Below are positions 40,402 to 49,419 of a DNA stretch of 64,000 bases, piece by piece. Origin of the DNA: Pseudomonadales bacterium (GTDB lineage: Bacteria; Pseudomonadota; Gammaproteobacteria; Pseudomonadales; Azotimanducaceae); contig JAESSY010000005.1 in the NCBI GenBank assembly GCA_016763855.1, positions 1-64,000 on the forward strand, written 5' to 3'. Position 1 is the first letter of the stretch; the number at the start of each line of letters is the position of its first letter. Below the pieces are notes generated by a model. The model made no database searches. It was not told the origin of the DNA and saw only the letters and a program-made list of their open reading frames with translations. The position numbers and the translations under genes are program-made.

Positions 40402-42192
40402 CTACTCCCTATGACACCAAAACGTATACATATTCGCAAAGCTTCTGAAATCTTTTTCCTCAAGTTTTTCAAGTTTTTTAAATGAACGATAAGCTTTTGG
40501 ATCTACTTTGCCCTCAACGTTTGAATGCTCCATTCCTATAAACTTCATTTGGCGAGCTTGTAGTGCTTCAGCGATTTCAGGGATAGAGCTTACATGCTCG
40601 TTACGAGCGCATATCATATCTGCAAAGGTATGCAGGTTATAAAAGTCTTTGAATAATTTGACCTCTTCAAAGTGGTAGAAGTGAGCATCACTCTTATGTT
40701 CGAGAATCTGTTTTCGATTTTCAGTCAGAATATCATTGGAAAGTAAGCGGTCAGGCATGCCGGTGTGATCGTCAATAGCTTGGGCAATTAAATTCCAGAT
40801 CGTTCTCACCTCGGAAGCTGATCCCGATTTTAAGTGACCCTGATCCCAGAGTTTCAACCTAAATGCGCTATCAACTATCCGCGCAGCTAGGCTATAAATA
40901 CCGATCCTCATATACCCTTGTGGTTTGAGATTCCTAGTAAGTTGATCAAATGAATGCCAAATGTCTTGGGTATGCTGAAGCACGCCGACGCATTCAATGA
41001 TATCAAATTGCACCCCAGAGGCTGAGAAGTGCTCGATATCATTAAGCTCAATCCGCAGGTTCTGAATATTAAGCGCTTTTTGTTTTCGGATTGCATAGGC
41101 CAAGGCTCGGGGGCTTACATCATAGGCGACAACGGTAGCATCAGGGTTTGCAATCGCCACTTCAATTGCATGCTTTCCTGTACCGCAACCTGCGATTAGG
41201 ATATCCAATCCTTTTTTTCGTAAGTCTTCGTCCTTGTGCCCGAAAAATTTAAGTATTTGATATGTATTTCGGACAATATTGTCTAATTCCTTCCATTTGG
41301 GATAGGGATAGTCCAAATACATTTGTTCAAAATCACCATTCAATAGAGGGGTGTTTGTTGTGAGTTGGTCTACAATTTTTTGCTCCGTTTGGATGAAATC
41401 AAATGATTTCAAAACGAGTGGGTTTTTGAGCTGAGTTTTTATGTGCGGTAGTGCAGAGAGCGTCTCAGGATCACTAATATCATTGATAGGCATAAACATC
41501 GCGATGATCCACAGGCAAATTCGACCGTCATTGGCATTAAGGGTCGATGATAGAAATAGATCCTGCAGGATTTGAAGATTTACCGTGTCCTGATCATTTT
41601 TTTCAAAAAGATAATCGTTCTCAGAACATTGTGCCGCAATAGCTTCAATAATGGGTTCGAGGTCAATAAAATTCTGTAGGTTCGGATTGGCACGCTCTAG
41701 GATAAGTCGAATTATCGTATTTAAAAATAATATTATACTAATGTTGGTAATTGGCCCCTGCTTTAACATCCAAAGGAAGAGCTTGTCGTCTTGGAGTAGC
41801 TGTAGAGTACTCAACAAGTTACTTTCGTTGAGTTTGCTAGGCTTCCAGTGGAAACCAAAATAGCGTTGGTTTTGGATTATTGCTGTTAGATTCTCTGAGT
41901 ATAGATTTCTATCTATGGCTTGCTGGCAGGCAAAATCTAGTATGGGTTCGTGAGAATTAAGATTTGACCAAGTAATGACCTCACCCATTCTTTCAACTGA
42001 CTTCTTCGTGATAAATTCTGTACACCAGGTTATCGCAAATTCTACTGCCTCCTTTTTATTGCCTAACTTTTGGTGGCAGCGAGTACCGTAATCCAAATAT
42101 TCTGCTCTAACCTGACCTTCTTTATCAACAATTTTTGTATACATGAAATTCAATGCAGCTTGATATTTTTGTTGTTGATACAAGGACTTCAA
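40402..42192 (-). CDS. large SAM-dependent methyltransferase with helical N-terminal half
   Basis: 596 residues. The first 290 are helical, TPR-like, without a recognised family signature ('YQAALNFMYTKIVDKEGQVR'). After 'MYLDYPYPKWKE' comes a class I methyltransferase domain: motif I 'LDILIAGCGTGKHAIEVA' (about residues 329-346), 'VVAYDVSPRALAYA' and 'FDIIECVGVLQHTQD'. A helical tail follows. The substrate is unknown; similar architectures appear among tetratricopeptide methyltransferases of surface-glycan loci, but that is inference. It is the third gene of a minus-strand cluster, 107 bases after the VanZ-like gene. Confidence 0.82.
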   Translation of the reverse strand: MKSLYQQQKYQAALNFMYTKIVDKEGQVRAEYLDYGTRCHQKLGNKKEAVEFAITWCTEFITKKSVERMGEVITWSNLNSHEPILDFACQQAIDRNLYSENLTAIIQNQRYFGFHWKPSKLNESNLLSTLQLLQDDKLFLWMLKQGPITNISIILFLNTIIRLILERANPNLQNFIDLEPIIEAIAAQCSENDYLFEKNDQDTVNLQILQDLFLSSTLNANDGRICLWIIAMFMPINDISDPETLSALPHIKTQLKNPLVLKSFDFIQTEQKIVDQLTTNTPLLNGDFEQMYLDYPYPKWKELDNIVRNTYQILKFFGHKDEDLRKKGLDILIAGCGTGKHAIEVAIANPDATVVAYDVSPRALAYAIRKQKALNIQNLRIELNDIEHFSASGVQFDIIECVGVLQHTQDIWHSFDQLTRNLKPQGYMRIGIYSLAARIVDSAFRLKLWDQGHLKSGSASEVRTIWNLIAQAIDDHTGMPDRLLSNDILTENRKQILEHKSDAHFYHFEEVKLFKDFYNLHTFADMICARNEHVSSIPEIAEALQARQMKFIGMEHSNVEGKVDPKAYRSFKKLEKLEEKDFRSFANMYTFWCHRE

Positions 42193-42299
42193 TTGCCTGA
42201 GATGTTTGTTGGGTTTAACTTGTTTACTGATGGTATTTCTCTTTGTTTGTTAATGGTTTGCTGATGGCCTACATGGGCTATTAGGTATGTGTCTAAAAT

Positions 42300-43166
42300 T
42301 TATTGCTTAGCTAAGTATTTCTCAATTGCATAGGGAAAAACAATAGCGATACACAAGAATATATAGATCCATTGAATTGGCCCAATCACAAAGTACAAAT
42401 CCGATGAGAAAGATTGATGCCAATGCCCTAAAAGGTTGGGTGCTCTTTCTAGAAAGAAAATTGTCCTTTCGCCGACATCCATTAATCCACCGGGGGGAAT
42501 AGATTGCTGAGTGGCGAGTCTAAGATAGTCAAAATAGAAGAGAAGCGCTGCTAGTGAGAATGCCACGCCATAGAGCGTCATCACAGAAACCCTCAGCAAG
42601 TCGTTCTCCGAGCGAATTTTAGAACCAAGTTGATGATAACTTCCGTAATAGAGAGTTAAACCGCAAACACTGCCAATTTGGTTAAGGATGAAATCGTTGA
42701 AATCCAAATAGCTGCCGTAATCTCTAGTTAAGTAAACGTACTGATAAAACTCATCCAATATTCCCAATGCTGTACTAATCAAGATTAACGCTAGAACGAT
42801 GCTTTGTCGGTAACTGCTATCGATACTGTATGCCAATAGCCAGGCGATAATGCCGTATTGAAGAAAGTGAATATTTTCGAGGGGTGTTGTGAGCAAGGCT
42901 AAATTGATAACCCAGATGATGAACGATATTGTGACCCAAATTACAATTAATGGTGTTTTGTTCTTCGTTCTCGATAATTGATAAGAAATCAGCAAAACTG
43001 TACAGAGACCAAAAAATATAAAAATTTCCCAAGAGTAGTTTTTGGGTTGGAAGGTGATGCCGAAGATTTCTCGGGTTGAAGAAATCCAATGAGAAAATGT
43101 TAAATGATATTTTACGGTAAGTAGCCAAAAAGAGAGTGCCAAAACAAGTCCCAATATCTTTCTCAC
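42300..43166 (-). CDS. VanZ-like integral membrane protein
   Basis: 288 residues with about eight hydrophobic segments. The stretch 'ENIHFLQYGIIAWLLAYSI', then 'ILDEFYQYVYLTRDYGSYLD' and 'FNDFILNQIGSVCGLTLYYG', is the VanZ family pattern (E..H...YG, DE..Q, D..D...N..G). VanZ proteins are implicated in glycopeptide tolerance and surface-polymer handling, with no defined reaction. The GTG start overlaps the TGA of the repeat-protein gene (GTGA), so the two are translationally coupled. Confidence 0.8.
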   Translation of the reverse strand: MRKILGLVLALSFWLLTVKYHLTFSHWISSTREIFGITFQPKNYSWEIFIFFGLCTVLLISYQLSRTKNKTPLIVIWVTISFIIWVINLALLTTPLENIHFLQYGIIAWLLAYSIDSSYRQSIVLALILISTALGILDEFYQYVYLTRDYGSYLDFNDFILNQIGSVCGLTLYYGSYHQLGSKIRSENDLLRVSVMTLYGVAFSLAALLFYFDYLRLATQQSIPPGGLMDVGERTIFFLERAPNLLGHWHQSFSSDLYFVIGPIQWIYIFLCIAIVFPYAIEKYLAKQ

Positions 43167-45097
43167 TTGCTTAACCTGCTATCTGCAGAGACTGCCCGCT
43201 TACACTGTTGATCTAGCAATGCTTTTACTGAGCTGAATACTTGGTCTGTTATGTTAATCGTTAACGTATATTTGGACCCTTCTTCTAGTCGACATAAATT
43301 TTCAACCTCATTTCCCTGAGCATCAGCTTTAAGCAAAATTGAAAGATTTGGTGCTCCCTTTCTGCTTTCGGTGTTTTTTATGCTTTTAAATTGATTGTTT
43401 TTTGAGTGGTCCGAAAAAATTGACATTGATCCATGAGCGGTTGATCCAAAACTGAATTCTCCAAGTTGATAGTGATTATTACCAGATAAATCAAAGAAGG
43501 TGGCGATACTATGATCCCAAGCTGCACCTGCATTTGCTGACCCTAGACTGCGATAGTCATCTGCACCGCCCTGTTCAATGAAAAACCCTAGCCCTGCATG
43601 AGCGGCCCAACCAAGTTGATAACGTGCCCCAATGTACGAGTCGCTTTGCTTACCGAGATCAATTAGCGCACCTGTACCAAAAAAGTAACCACCGCCTTGA
43701 GAAAAAGACGTCGATTGATATTGATCTCTGCCGTGATGATCGATAAGCAAGCCTATGCCGCCTCTGGCATAGGGCCTGATTCCGGCACCTACACCTTGGG
43801 ACCAAGCGTCAGATATCCCAGGTGTTCCGTAGCTTGTTGGTGTAAAACCCTGTGCGATAAATACATCGTCTCCAGAAAGATCTTGTAAAATTCCTAGGCC
43901 ATTGCTTAAACCTACACCTTGACTCAGTCCTCGGCTCTTGAAGGTGTCATTCCCCGCTATGTCAAGAATTTCTCCTGTACCATAGTGCGCAAATCCTTGG
44001 GACATGAGCCTGGCGTTATATGCGTCGTCACCTTCTAGATCAATCAAAATGCCGTGGCCAACGAGTCCTGCCCCTTGAGAAAGTTGATCTCCCAAATAAA
44101 TATCATTCCCAGAATAATCAATCGCAACAGCAACTCTGCCAATACCAGAGGCAATGCCACCTATATGAGAAGATTGGTAAACATCATCACCACTAAAGTC
44201 GACAATGAGCTGAGGAATACCCGTGAACAGCGAGCTAGAGGAGTTGTTGTAATGATTATTACCCCCTAGACTGGCGATAAATAAAATGTCATTTGCAGAA
44301 ATACGCTTGTCAGCCTTTCCACCGAAAATAATCTTGCCGTATTCAGTTTCAATTTCTAAAATTATTGCGTTACCAGCCCTGCCGTGAGCATTCATCAGTT
44401 TGTATATATGGCTTAGCCATGCAGGATCTGCGAGGTTTAACCATACCTCCCGGCTACAGAGCCCCTGATTCAAATCAACATTATTGAGAATTCGAATTAC
44501 CTTTTTCGTCTTATAGCGTTCAAACCACGATTGCTTTGTAGATGTGAAGGACAGGAGGGATGCGTTTAATAACGCGCTTGCATGTTTTTGTAGGTATCTC
44601 CAAGAACGTGAGTTTAAAGACTGGAGCATGTGCCTTTTGGATTCAGAAGCGTGATCCTCTATTTGCTTAGCAGCTAATTGTAAATTGGCGGGCTTTAGTA
44701 GGGCGGAATTTTCGCACGCGTTGCTTAACCTGTAATTCAAGCGGTATATTTGACTAGTATCTCGGATTCGTTCTGACCATGCAGTTGCTATAAGCGTTGA
44801 GCCATAGGATGTTGGTTCTGTGACTGTTTCAAAATATTTCATGGGGAAATTGTTAAAATGACTCTCTATGGGATTCTCGAACGTGTTAGTAAAAACTAAG
44901 GGAGAAGTGCCTAAGAGCTTACGGTTCTTCGCTAATGCTTTTTTGAGGTAGGGTCGAAAGTTAGATTCAATGTCTTCTGTTATTTTTTTTACAGTGGGAG
45001 CAGGTTCAACTTGACCTACTATAGCTAAATTCAACATACAGAGACTTGTAGTGATAAAACATTTGATTGTTGTGTTTTTGACAAGAAATTTAATCAA
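43163..45097 (-). CDS. secreted repeat protein, probable beta-solenoid, unknown function
   Basis: 644 residues. Signal-like N terminus (IKCFITTSLCMLNLAIVG), then a helical region of about 230 residues. From about residue 272 to 572 there are ten or so repeats of 25-30 residues with consensus [IL]-x-D-x-x-G-x-D-x-Y-x5-SQG-x-G-x3-G-x-G, for example 'LIDLEGDDAYNARLMSQGFA' and 'AIDYSGNDIYLGDQLSQGAG'. Regular Asp/Gly turns point to a stacked beta-solenoid, perhaps metal-binding like RTX repeats, but the RTX nonapeptide GGxGxDxLx is not met. Three cysteines lie near residues 128, 214 and 602. I do not recognise a named family. Confidence 0.8.
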   Translation of the reverse strand: MIKFLVKNTTIKCFITTSLCMLNLAIVGQVEPAPTVKKITEDIESNFRPYLKKALAKNRKLLGTSPLVFTNTFENPIESHFNNFPMKYFETVTEPTSYGSTLIATAWSERIRDTSQIYRLNYRLSNACENSALLKPANLQLAAKQIEDHASESKRHMLQSLNSRSWRYLQKHASALLNASLLSFTSTKQSWFERYKTKKVIRILNNVDLNQGLCSREVWLNLADPAWLSHIYKLMNAHGRAGNAIILEIETEYGKIIFGGKADKRISANDILFIASLGGNNHYNNSSSSLFTGIPQLIVDFSGDDVYQSSHIGGIASGIGRVAVAIDYSGNDIYLGDQLSQGAGLVGHGILIDLEGDDAYNARLMSQGFAHYGTGEILDIAGNDTFKSRGLSQGVGLSNGLGILQDLSGDDVFIAQGFTPTSYGTPGISDAWSQGVGAGIRPYARGGIGLLIDHHGRDQYQSTSFSQGGGYFFGTGALIDLGKQSDSYIGARYQLGWAAHAGLGFFIEQGGADDYRSLGSANAGAAWDHSIATFFDLSGNNHYQLGEFSFGSTAHGSMSIFSDHSKNNQFKSIKNTESRKGAPNLSILLKADAQGNEVENLCRLEEGSKYTLTINITDQVFSSVKALLDQQCKRAVSADSRLSK

Positions 45098-45556
45098 TTC
45101 CTAACGGTTCCCTTTCTAATGTGAAATGAAAAACGGAATATTTGTTACGTACGCAGATTAAAGGGTTGTATCGGTGTTGCCAAAGCTCAAAAATTGTCAG
45201 CGGCAAGTTTGTATTTTAAGCTAGTCAAGTAATCTGAAAGTGCAGATTCTACGTATGTTTGAGTACAAATCGATGTTAAATTGATGTGTAAATAATGTAC
45301 ACTGAATTTATCGTCAGAAGACTGGTATTTCAAAGAATACTTGTCTACACTTCGGTTTATTCTACTTGTGGTCAGAAATTACAATTTTCTTAGGTAGAAT
45401 CAGCTATTTAGGCTTGATAAGTAAAGCGACATGGTATAACTTCCATTTTGCTTTACGAGCTTCATGGAAAAGCATGTGGCGCAATTGCTATAGTAACAAG
45501 AAAAAATAAAGCCCTCCTTGGTTTGGCGGGGTATCTAAAATTAAGGAAGGGATTAA
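45098..45556. other. long leader / divergent intergenic region
   Basis: 459 bases between the minus-strand repeat-protein gene and the plus-strand S-layer-like gene. A GTAAAGC...GCTTTAC inverted repeat (45421-45427 / 45450-45456) encloses an inner ATGG...CCAT pair. A possible Shine-Dalgarno-sequestering pair lies at 45512-45551. The short ORF 45448-45633 crosses the signal-peptide region out of frame and is not believed. Confidence 0.6.
45512..45551 (+). promoter_or_regulatory. possible Shine-Dalgarno-sequestering hairpin
   Basis: CCCTCCTT (45512-45519) is complementary to the ribosome site AAGGAAGGG (45543-45551, one bulged A) across a 23-base loop. In mRNA this could hide the ribosome site of the S-layer-like gene. 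Whether it is regulatory is inference. Confidence 0.5.
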
Positions 45557-47004
45557 ATAATAATCTTTACGAAACAAAAACTTGCGGCTATCGTATCGGG
45601 TGCCGCGCTACTAGGAACCGCGCAAATGGCTAGCGCTGTGATCAATGTTGATGCGACCACAACTGCAACTGCCGTTTTTGCATCAGAAATTTCTCAAACA
45701 ACAACTGGACTAATTAAATTGTCTGACGGTGGAGCCGCTGGAACAATTGACCTGACTGGTATTTTGAACCCAAATAACACACCTGCAAGTACTGATGTTC
45801 GTGTCACTTTAACGCTTGGTGGTGGTGCTACATTTACTGCAAATCCGACAATGGCTGCCATCAATGATCAAGCTGGGGCGCCAGTCGCTCAATCATTTCC
45901 AATTTTGTCTGGCGGAGCGGGTACTTCGGCGGTAACTTTCACGGGTAACTCTGGTGCTGGTTTTGTCGCAGCAGATACTTTCACAATTGCTGTTGAAGGT
46001 ATTGATGCTACAGGTACTGGCGCAATCACTGGCCAAGTTTTGGTCCAATCTGCTGATAACTTTGGTGCAACAACACTAAAAGATACTGGCGCTAAAACGA
46101 TTTATTCGTTTTCTGCAGCTTTAGCAGTGACTTTCCCAGCTACACCTACTGTAGATGCAATTGACGTTGAAAATGATTCCAAGCGATTCTTGTCTGGAAC
46201 CACAGGCTCAACTGCAACAGCTGATTCTGGTGATATCGTAACAACAATGACTGCACGATTAGCTGCTAATAGTGCTGCGTTAACAACAATCAACCAAATC
46301 ATCGCTAGCAGTATCTTTACTGTAACCGGTGCAAACGGTTTGGCTGCTTTTAGTCAAACAGGTGGTAGTGTCACTGTCGGTGGTGCTGCAACTACGATTA
46401 CAGGTAATGATGCGGTTACTGGTGCCGTAGCTGCAACAGCAGTTGCAACTACTACTAGCCAGGTACTTTTCACAGTGCCGGGTACAAATGCTACTATCAT
46501 TGATGAGACTACTGTGAACGTTGCAGTTGCTACAACAGCTCAATCTGGTTATAGCAATACTACGTCTTCACAGACTAGTGCTTTGGGTGCATAGCGCGTA
46601 ACGGTTCAACAGACAGACTTACTTTTGTACTGACGCCTGGTGGACAGTATGCAAACATCCTACGTATTACTAACCCATCTGCGATTGCTGGTGACGTTAC
46701 GTTTACGTTAACCAATGATGATGGTACTTCATCTACAGCGGTTGGTCTTGGATCTGTGGCTGGTATTTCTTCTGATAATTTGGGCGCTGGTGCAAGCACA
46801 CCTAATCTAACTGTTCAAGCGTTGTTTGATGCAGCTGTAGCAGCGGATGCGACATTCGCATTAGGTGCAGGTAGTGACAAGCTTCGAATAGATGTAACTG
46901 CTGAGTTCGGCGCAACCGGTTCAACAACTGGGGTTATCGTTAACGCCTTTACGCTCTCTAAAGACACTAACTCGTTTGGTGTGATGAACAATGTAAACAA
47001 CTAA
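45557..47004 (+). pseudogene. S-layer-like secreted protein; no NTG start and one frameshift
   Basis: The frame opens after a stop at 45554 with ATA ATA ATC TTT ACG AAA and at once encodes a good signal peptide (FTKQKLAAIVSGAALLGTAQ, cleavage near MASA^V). There is no ATG, GTG or TTG before ATG 45626, which would remove that signal. GGAAGGG at 45545-45551 is well spaced for ATA 45557 or 45560. Ala/Thr/Gly-rich, cysteine-free beta-type sequence continues to a TAG at 46592; it resumes one frame over (RNGSTDRLTFVLTPGGQYAN) and ends NSFGVMNNVNN at 47004. Restored length is about 482. A strong terminator follows, suggesting high expression. The S-layer call rests on composition only. Confidence 0.7.
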
Positions 47005-47023
47005 ACGTTGGATACATGAAGAT

Positions 47024-47051
47024 AAAAGGGTGGCTTAGCCACCCTTTTTTT
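47024..47051 (+). terminator. strong intrinsic terminator after the S-layer-like gene
   Basis: AAAAGGGTGGC and GCCACCCTTTT pair perfectly over 11 bases with a TTA loop, followed by further Ts. Flanking A- and T-runs would also let it act on minus-strand transcripts from wzt. Confidence 0.95.
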
Positions 47052-47228
47052 GTCTACGATTTATGGAATTTTAATGGTCAACGATGTGAAATATTTTGTA
47101 TTCAGTCCGACAAATTGCCATACCCTAAGGTTTAATCCAAAATAGGTGGAGACAATTGAAAGTGGTGATAGGGCTTAGAAGCCAAGAAAATGAAGACCCT
47201 AGGAAATTAGGCGCTATGAATTTAAGTG

Positions 47229-48611
47229 CTACGAAATTAAGGTATAGGTGTTGACGGATTGAAAATCCACCATCCCAGTTGGTGACAAATCGTTCTCCGA
47301 TAGGACGCGAAACATAGCGATATCCAAGAGCCGATGTAAATAGTGTTGCTCTCCTTGTCTATCACCGAGGACGCCAGCGTTAAGAAAGTAGACAGCCGGA
47401 TTAAGGTGGCAACAAAATCTAAACTCAACCATGAATTCTTCTCCGGCCTGTGCAGTATCTATAGAAGCCTTGTGGGTCGAATTTGATGCAGCACCACCTA
47501 AGGTAATGCCTGTTAAACCCTTTATCGCCATTCCGAAATTTACGCGTTGGGCAGGTTCTGTAAACTTTACGCAATATTGATACCGATACTCCCGACCACC
47601 TTTCAAGTTATTGACCTGTCGGCCATCTAAAGTCAGAATTTTTGGGCTGTGTATCGTTGCTCCTTGCGCTTCATAGCTAATGGTGCTCTTTGGAACCAGT
47701 TCAGGGTCATAGGTCTCTAGATCATCTTGATCCTTCAATGTTTTCTCTTCAGGTTGGTTTGTACCGGCTACTTCAGGATCGCTGTGGCGGCCATCTCGAA
47801 TTTGACAACGAATTTCTTCTACTTTGTCCGCAGGGGCATAAAGCAATCTTTGGTAGTTTCCGACAACAGTTTTTGGTGAACCTATCGCTAACAATTCCCC
47901 TGAGTCAATTAGCAAAACTCTGTCGCAAAGTTCAATTATTGTGCCTGCAGCATGGCTAACAAAAAGTATCGTTGCGCCTTTATTCTTAATCTCTTCTATT
48001 CTCGAGAAACATTTTCGCTGGAATCTTTCATCTCCAACGGATAAGGCTTCGTCAACCACAAGAATTTCTGGATCGACACTAATTGATATTGCGAACGCGA
48101 GTCTTAACAGCATACCACTGGAGTAGGTTTTGGTGGGCTGATCAATAAAGTGCCCAATCTCCGCAAAATCCAAAATTGAATCTAAACGAAACTCAATCTC
48201 TTTAGTGGTAAGACCCAAAATGCTCGCGTTGACAAAGACATTTTCACGGCCCGTAAATTCAGGATTGAATCCGGTTCCTAGTTCCAATAGTGCTGCTATC
48301 CTGCCATTTGTCTCCACGCTACCTGAGGTCTGCGTCATCGTGCCGACAATGATTTGTAATAAAGTAGATTTTCCGGAACCATTCCGGCCCGTTATTCCTA
48401 TTACCTCACCTTTGTTAACCTCAAAGGAAATTTTATCTAGTGCGCTAAATTCCTCAAAAAATTGTTTTTTCCCTCGATAGACCCCTTGCATTAACCGATG
48501 GTGTGGCTTCTTGTATATTTGAAACTTTTTACAGACATCAGTAACGCGAATTGCTGGTTGGTCCATACCATCTTGGATAGATAAAAATGGGCTAAATGAA
48601 CTAGAGGACAT
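47229..48611 (-). CDS. wzt: polysaccharide ABC exporter, ATP-binding subunit (Wzt type)
   Basis: 460 residues from the ATG at 48611, which overlaps the permease stop by 11 bases; a longer in-frame start at 48662 lies inside the permease. ATPase domain: Walker A 'GITGRNGSGKSTLLQIIVGT', signature 'YSSGMLLRLAFAISI' and 'ILVVDEALSVGD'. After a linker of about 60 residues a C-terminal beta-sandwich ('FTEPAQRVNFGMAIKGLTGI', 'VEFRFCCHLNPAVYFLNAGV') matches the Wzt carbohydrate-recognition domain that selects capped O-chains. Exports lipid-linked glycan with Wzm. Confidence 0.93.
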   Translation of the reverse strand: MSSSSFSPFLSIQDGMDQPAIRVTDVCKKFQIYKKPHHRLMQGVYRGKKQFFEEFSALDKISFEVNKGEVIGITGRNGSGKSTLLQIIVGTMTQTSGSVETNGRIAALLELGTGFNPEFTGRENVFVNASILGLTTKEIEFRLDSILDFAEIGHFIDQPTKTYSSGMLLRLAFAISISVDPEILVVDEALSVGDERFQRKCFSRIEEIKNKGATILFVSHAAGTIIELCDRVLLIDSGELLAIGSPKTVVGNYQRLLYAPADKVEEIRCQIRDGRHSDPEVAGTNQPEEKTLKDQDDLETYDPELVPKSTISYEAQGATIHSPKILTLDGRQVNNLKGGREYRYQYCVKFTEPAQRVNFGMAIKGLTGITLGGAASNSTHKASIDTAQAGEEFMVEFRFCCHLNPAVYFLNAGVLGDRQGEQHYLHRLLDIAMFRVLSENDLSPTGMVDFQSVNTYTLIS

Positions 48612-49419
48612 CTGCGAATCCTGGCCTTGTTTTTTGGAAGATGTAATATCCAGCTGAAGCAATGGCTAAACTAGAAGCAAAAGAAGCGCCTAAATGCTTC
48701 CAACTAGGAACATGCCCCCATAATAAAACTTCTCGAGCTTGTTCTACGATTACAGTGAGGGGGTTAAGGTACATATAAACCTGAAAAGTTTCGGGCAGCG
48801 TAGAGATAGGATAAAAAATGGGGCAGAGAAAGAGTAGGACAGTTGCCAATATACCTGTGATCTGGCCGATATCTCTGAGGAAAACGCCCATAGCCGCGAA
48901 CATCAATGAAAATCCTATTGAATATAAGATGAGTGGAACAAGTACAAGTGGCAGAAACAAAGCTGTCCAGTGGAAAGTTTGATTGACGATGAAATAAAAT
49001 GTAGCCCATACCAAAAGACTAATGCCTGAATGGAAAAGGGTTGTGCCAAGTGCGACCCAAGGCAAAACCTCTAGCGGGAAAACGACCTTTTTGACATAGT
49101 TTGCATTGCCGATAATAAGTGAAGGTGCGCGGCTAATGTTCTCTGCTAGTAGGCTATGGGCTATCATGCCGATAAATAGGACGAGTGCGAAATCAACTTT
49201 GTTCTCTGAGCCGGTATCCCATCGTGCTTGGAAAACAAAACTAAACACAAAAGTGTAGATGGCTAACATAACAATCGGGTGGAAGAGCGACCAGAGCATG
49301 CCGATAGCAGACCCTTTGTACCGCGCTTCTATGTCGCGTTTAACGAGTTGATAAATGAGTTGGCGATTGTGAAGTATGCCCGTGATCATCGTTACTGGGT
49401 TTTTTGAATTCGTTAACAT
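48601..49419 (-). CDS. wzm: polysaccharide ABC exporter, permease subunit (Wzm type)
   Basis: 272 residues, six predicted membrane segments. The N-terminal interface 'LVKRDIEARYKGSAIGMLWS' and 'FSLMFAAMGVFLRDIGQITG' are ABC-2 O-antigen/teichoic-acid permease features; 'LNPLTVIVEQAREVLLWG' is near the end. It forms the channel with the downstream ATPase. No glycan synthesis genes lie between this pair and the nearby S-layer-like gene; the glycosyltransferases start at 59.7 kb. Confidence 0.93.
   Translation of the reverse strand: MLTNSKNPVTMITGILHNRQLIYQLVKRDIEARYKGSAIGMLWSLFHPIVMLAIYTFVFSFVFQARWDTGSENKVDFALVLFIGMIAHSLLAENISRAPSLIIGNANYVKKVVFPLEVLPWVALGTTLFHSGISLLVWATFYFIVNQTFHWTALFLPLVLVPLILYSIGFSLMFAAMGVFLRDIGQITGILATVLLFLCPIFYPISTLPETFQVYMYLNPLTVIVEQAREVLLWGHVPSWKHLGASFASSLAIASAGYYIFQKTRPGFADVL

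Noticed and set aside
40123-40414. Short ORFs on both strands across the tandem hairpin repeat
   Set aside because: They are by-products of palindromic DNA, mirror each other and overlap the tRNA; no protein family is evident.
43163-45097. RTX toxin
   Set aside because: Repeats are longer than the nonapeptide and do not follow GGxGxDxLx; there is no C-terminal type I secretion signal context and no hlyBD-like genes.
45448-45633. 61-residue ORF in the leader of the S-layer-like gene
   Set aside because: It lies out of frame across the signal-peptide coding region and has no recognisable composition or ribosome site.
46575-46799. Minus-strand ORF within the S-layer-like gene
   Set aside because: It is antisense to clear coding sequence in the plus strand and has no family features.
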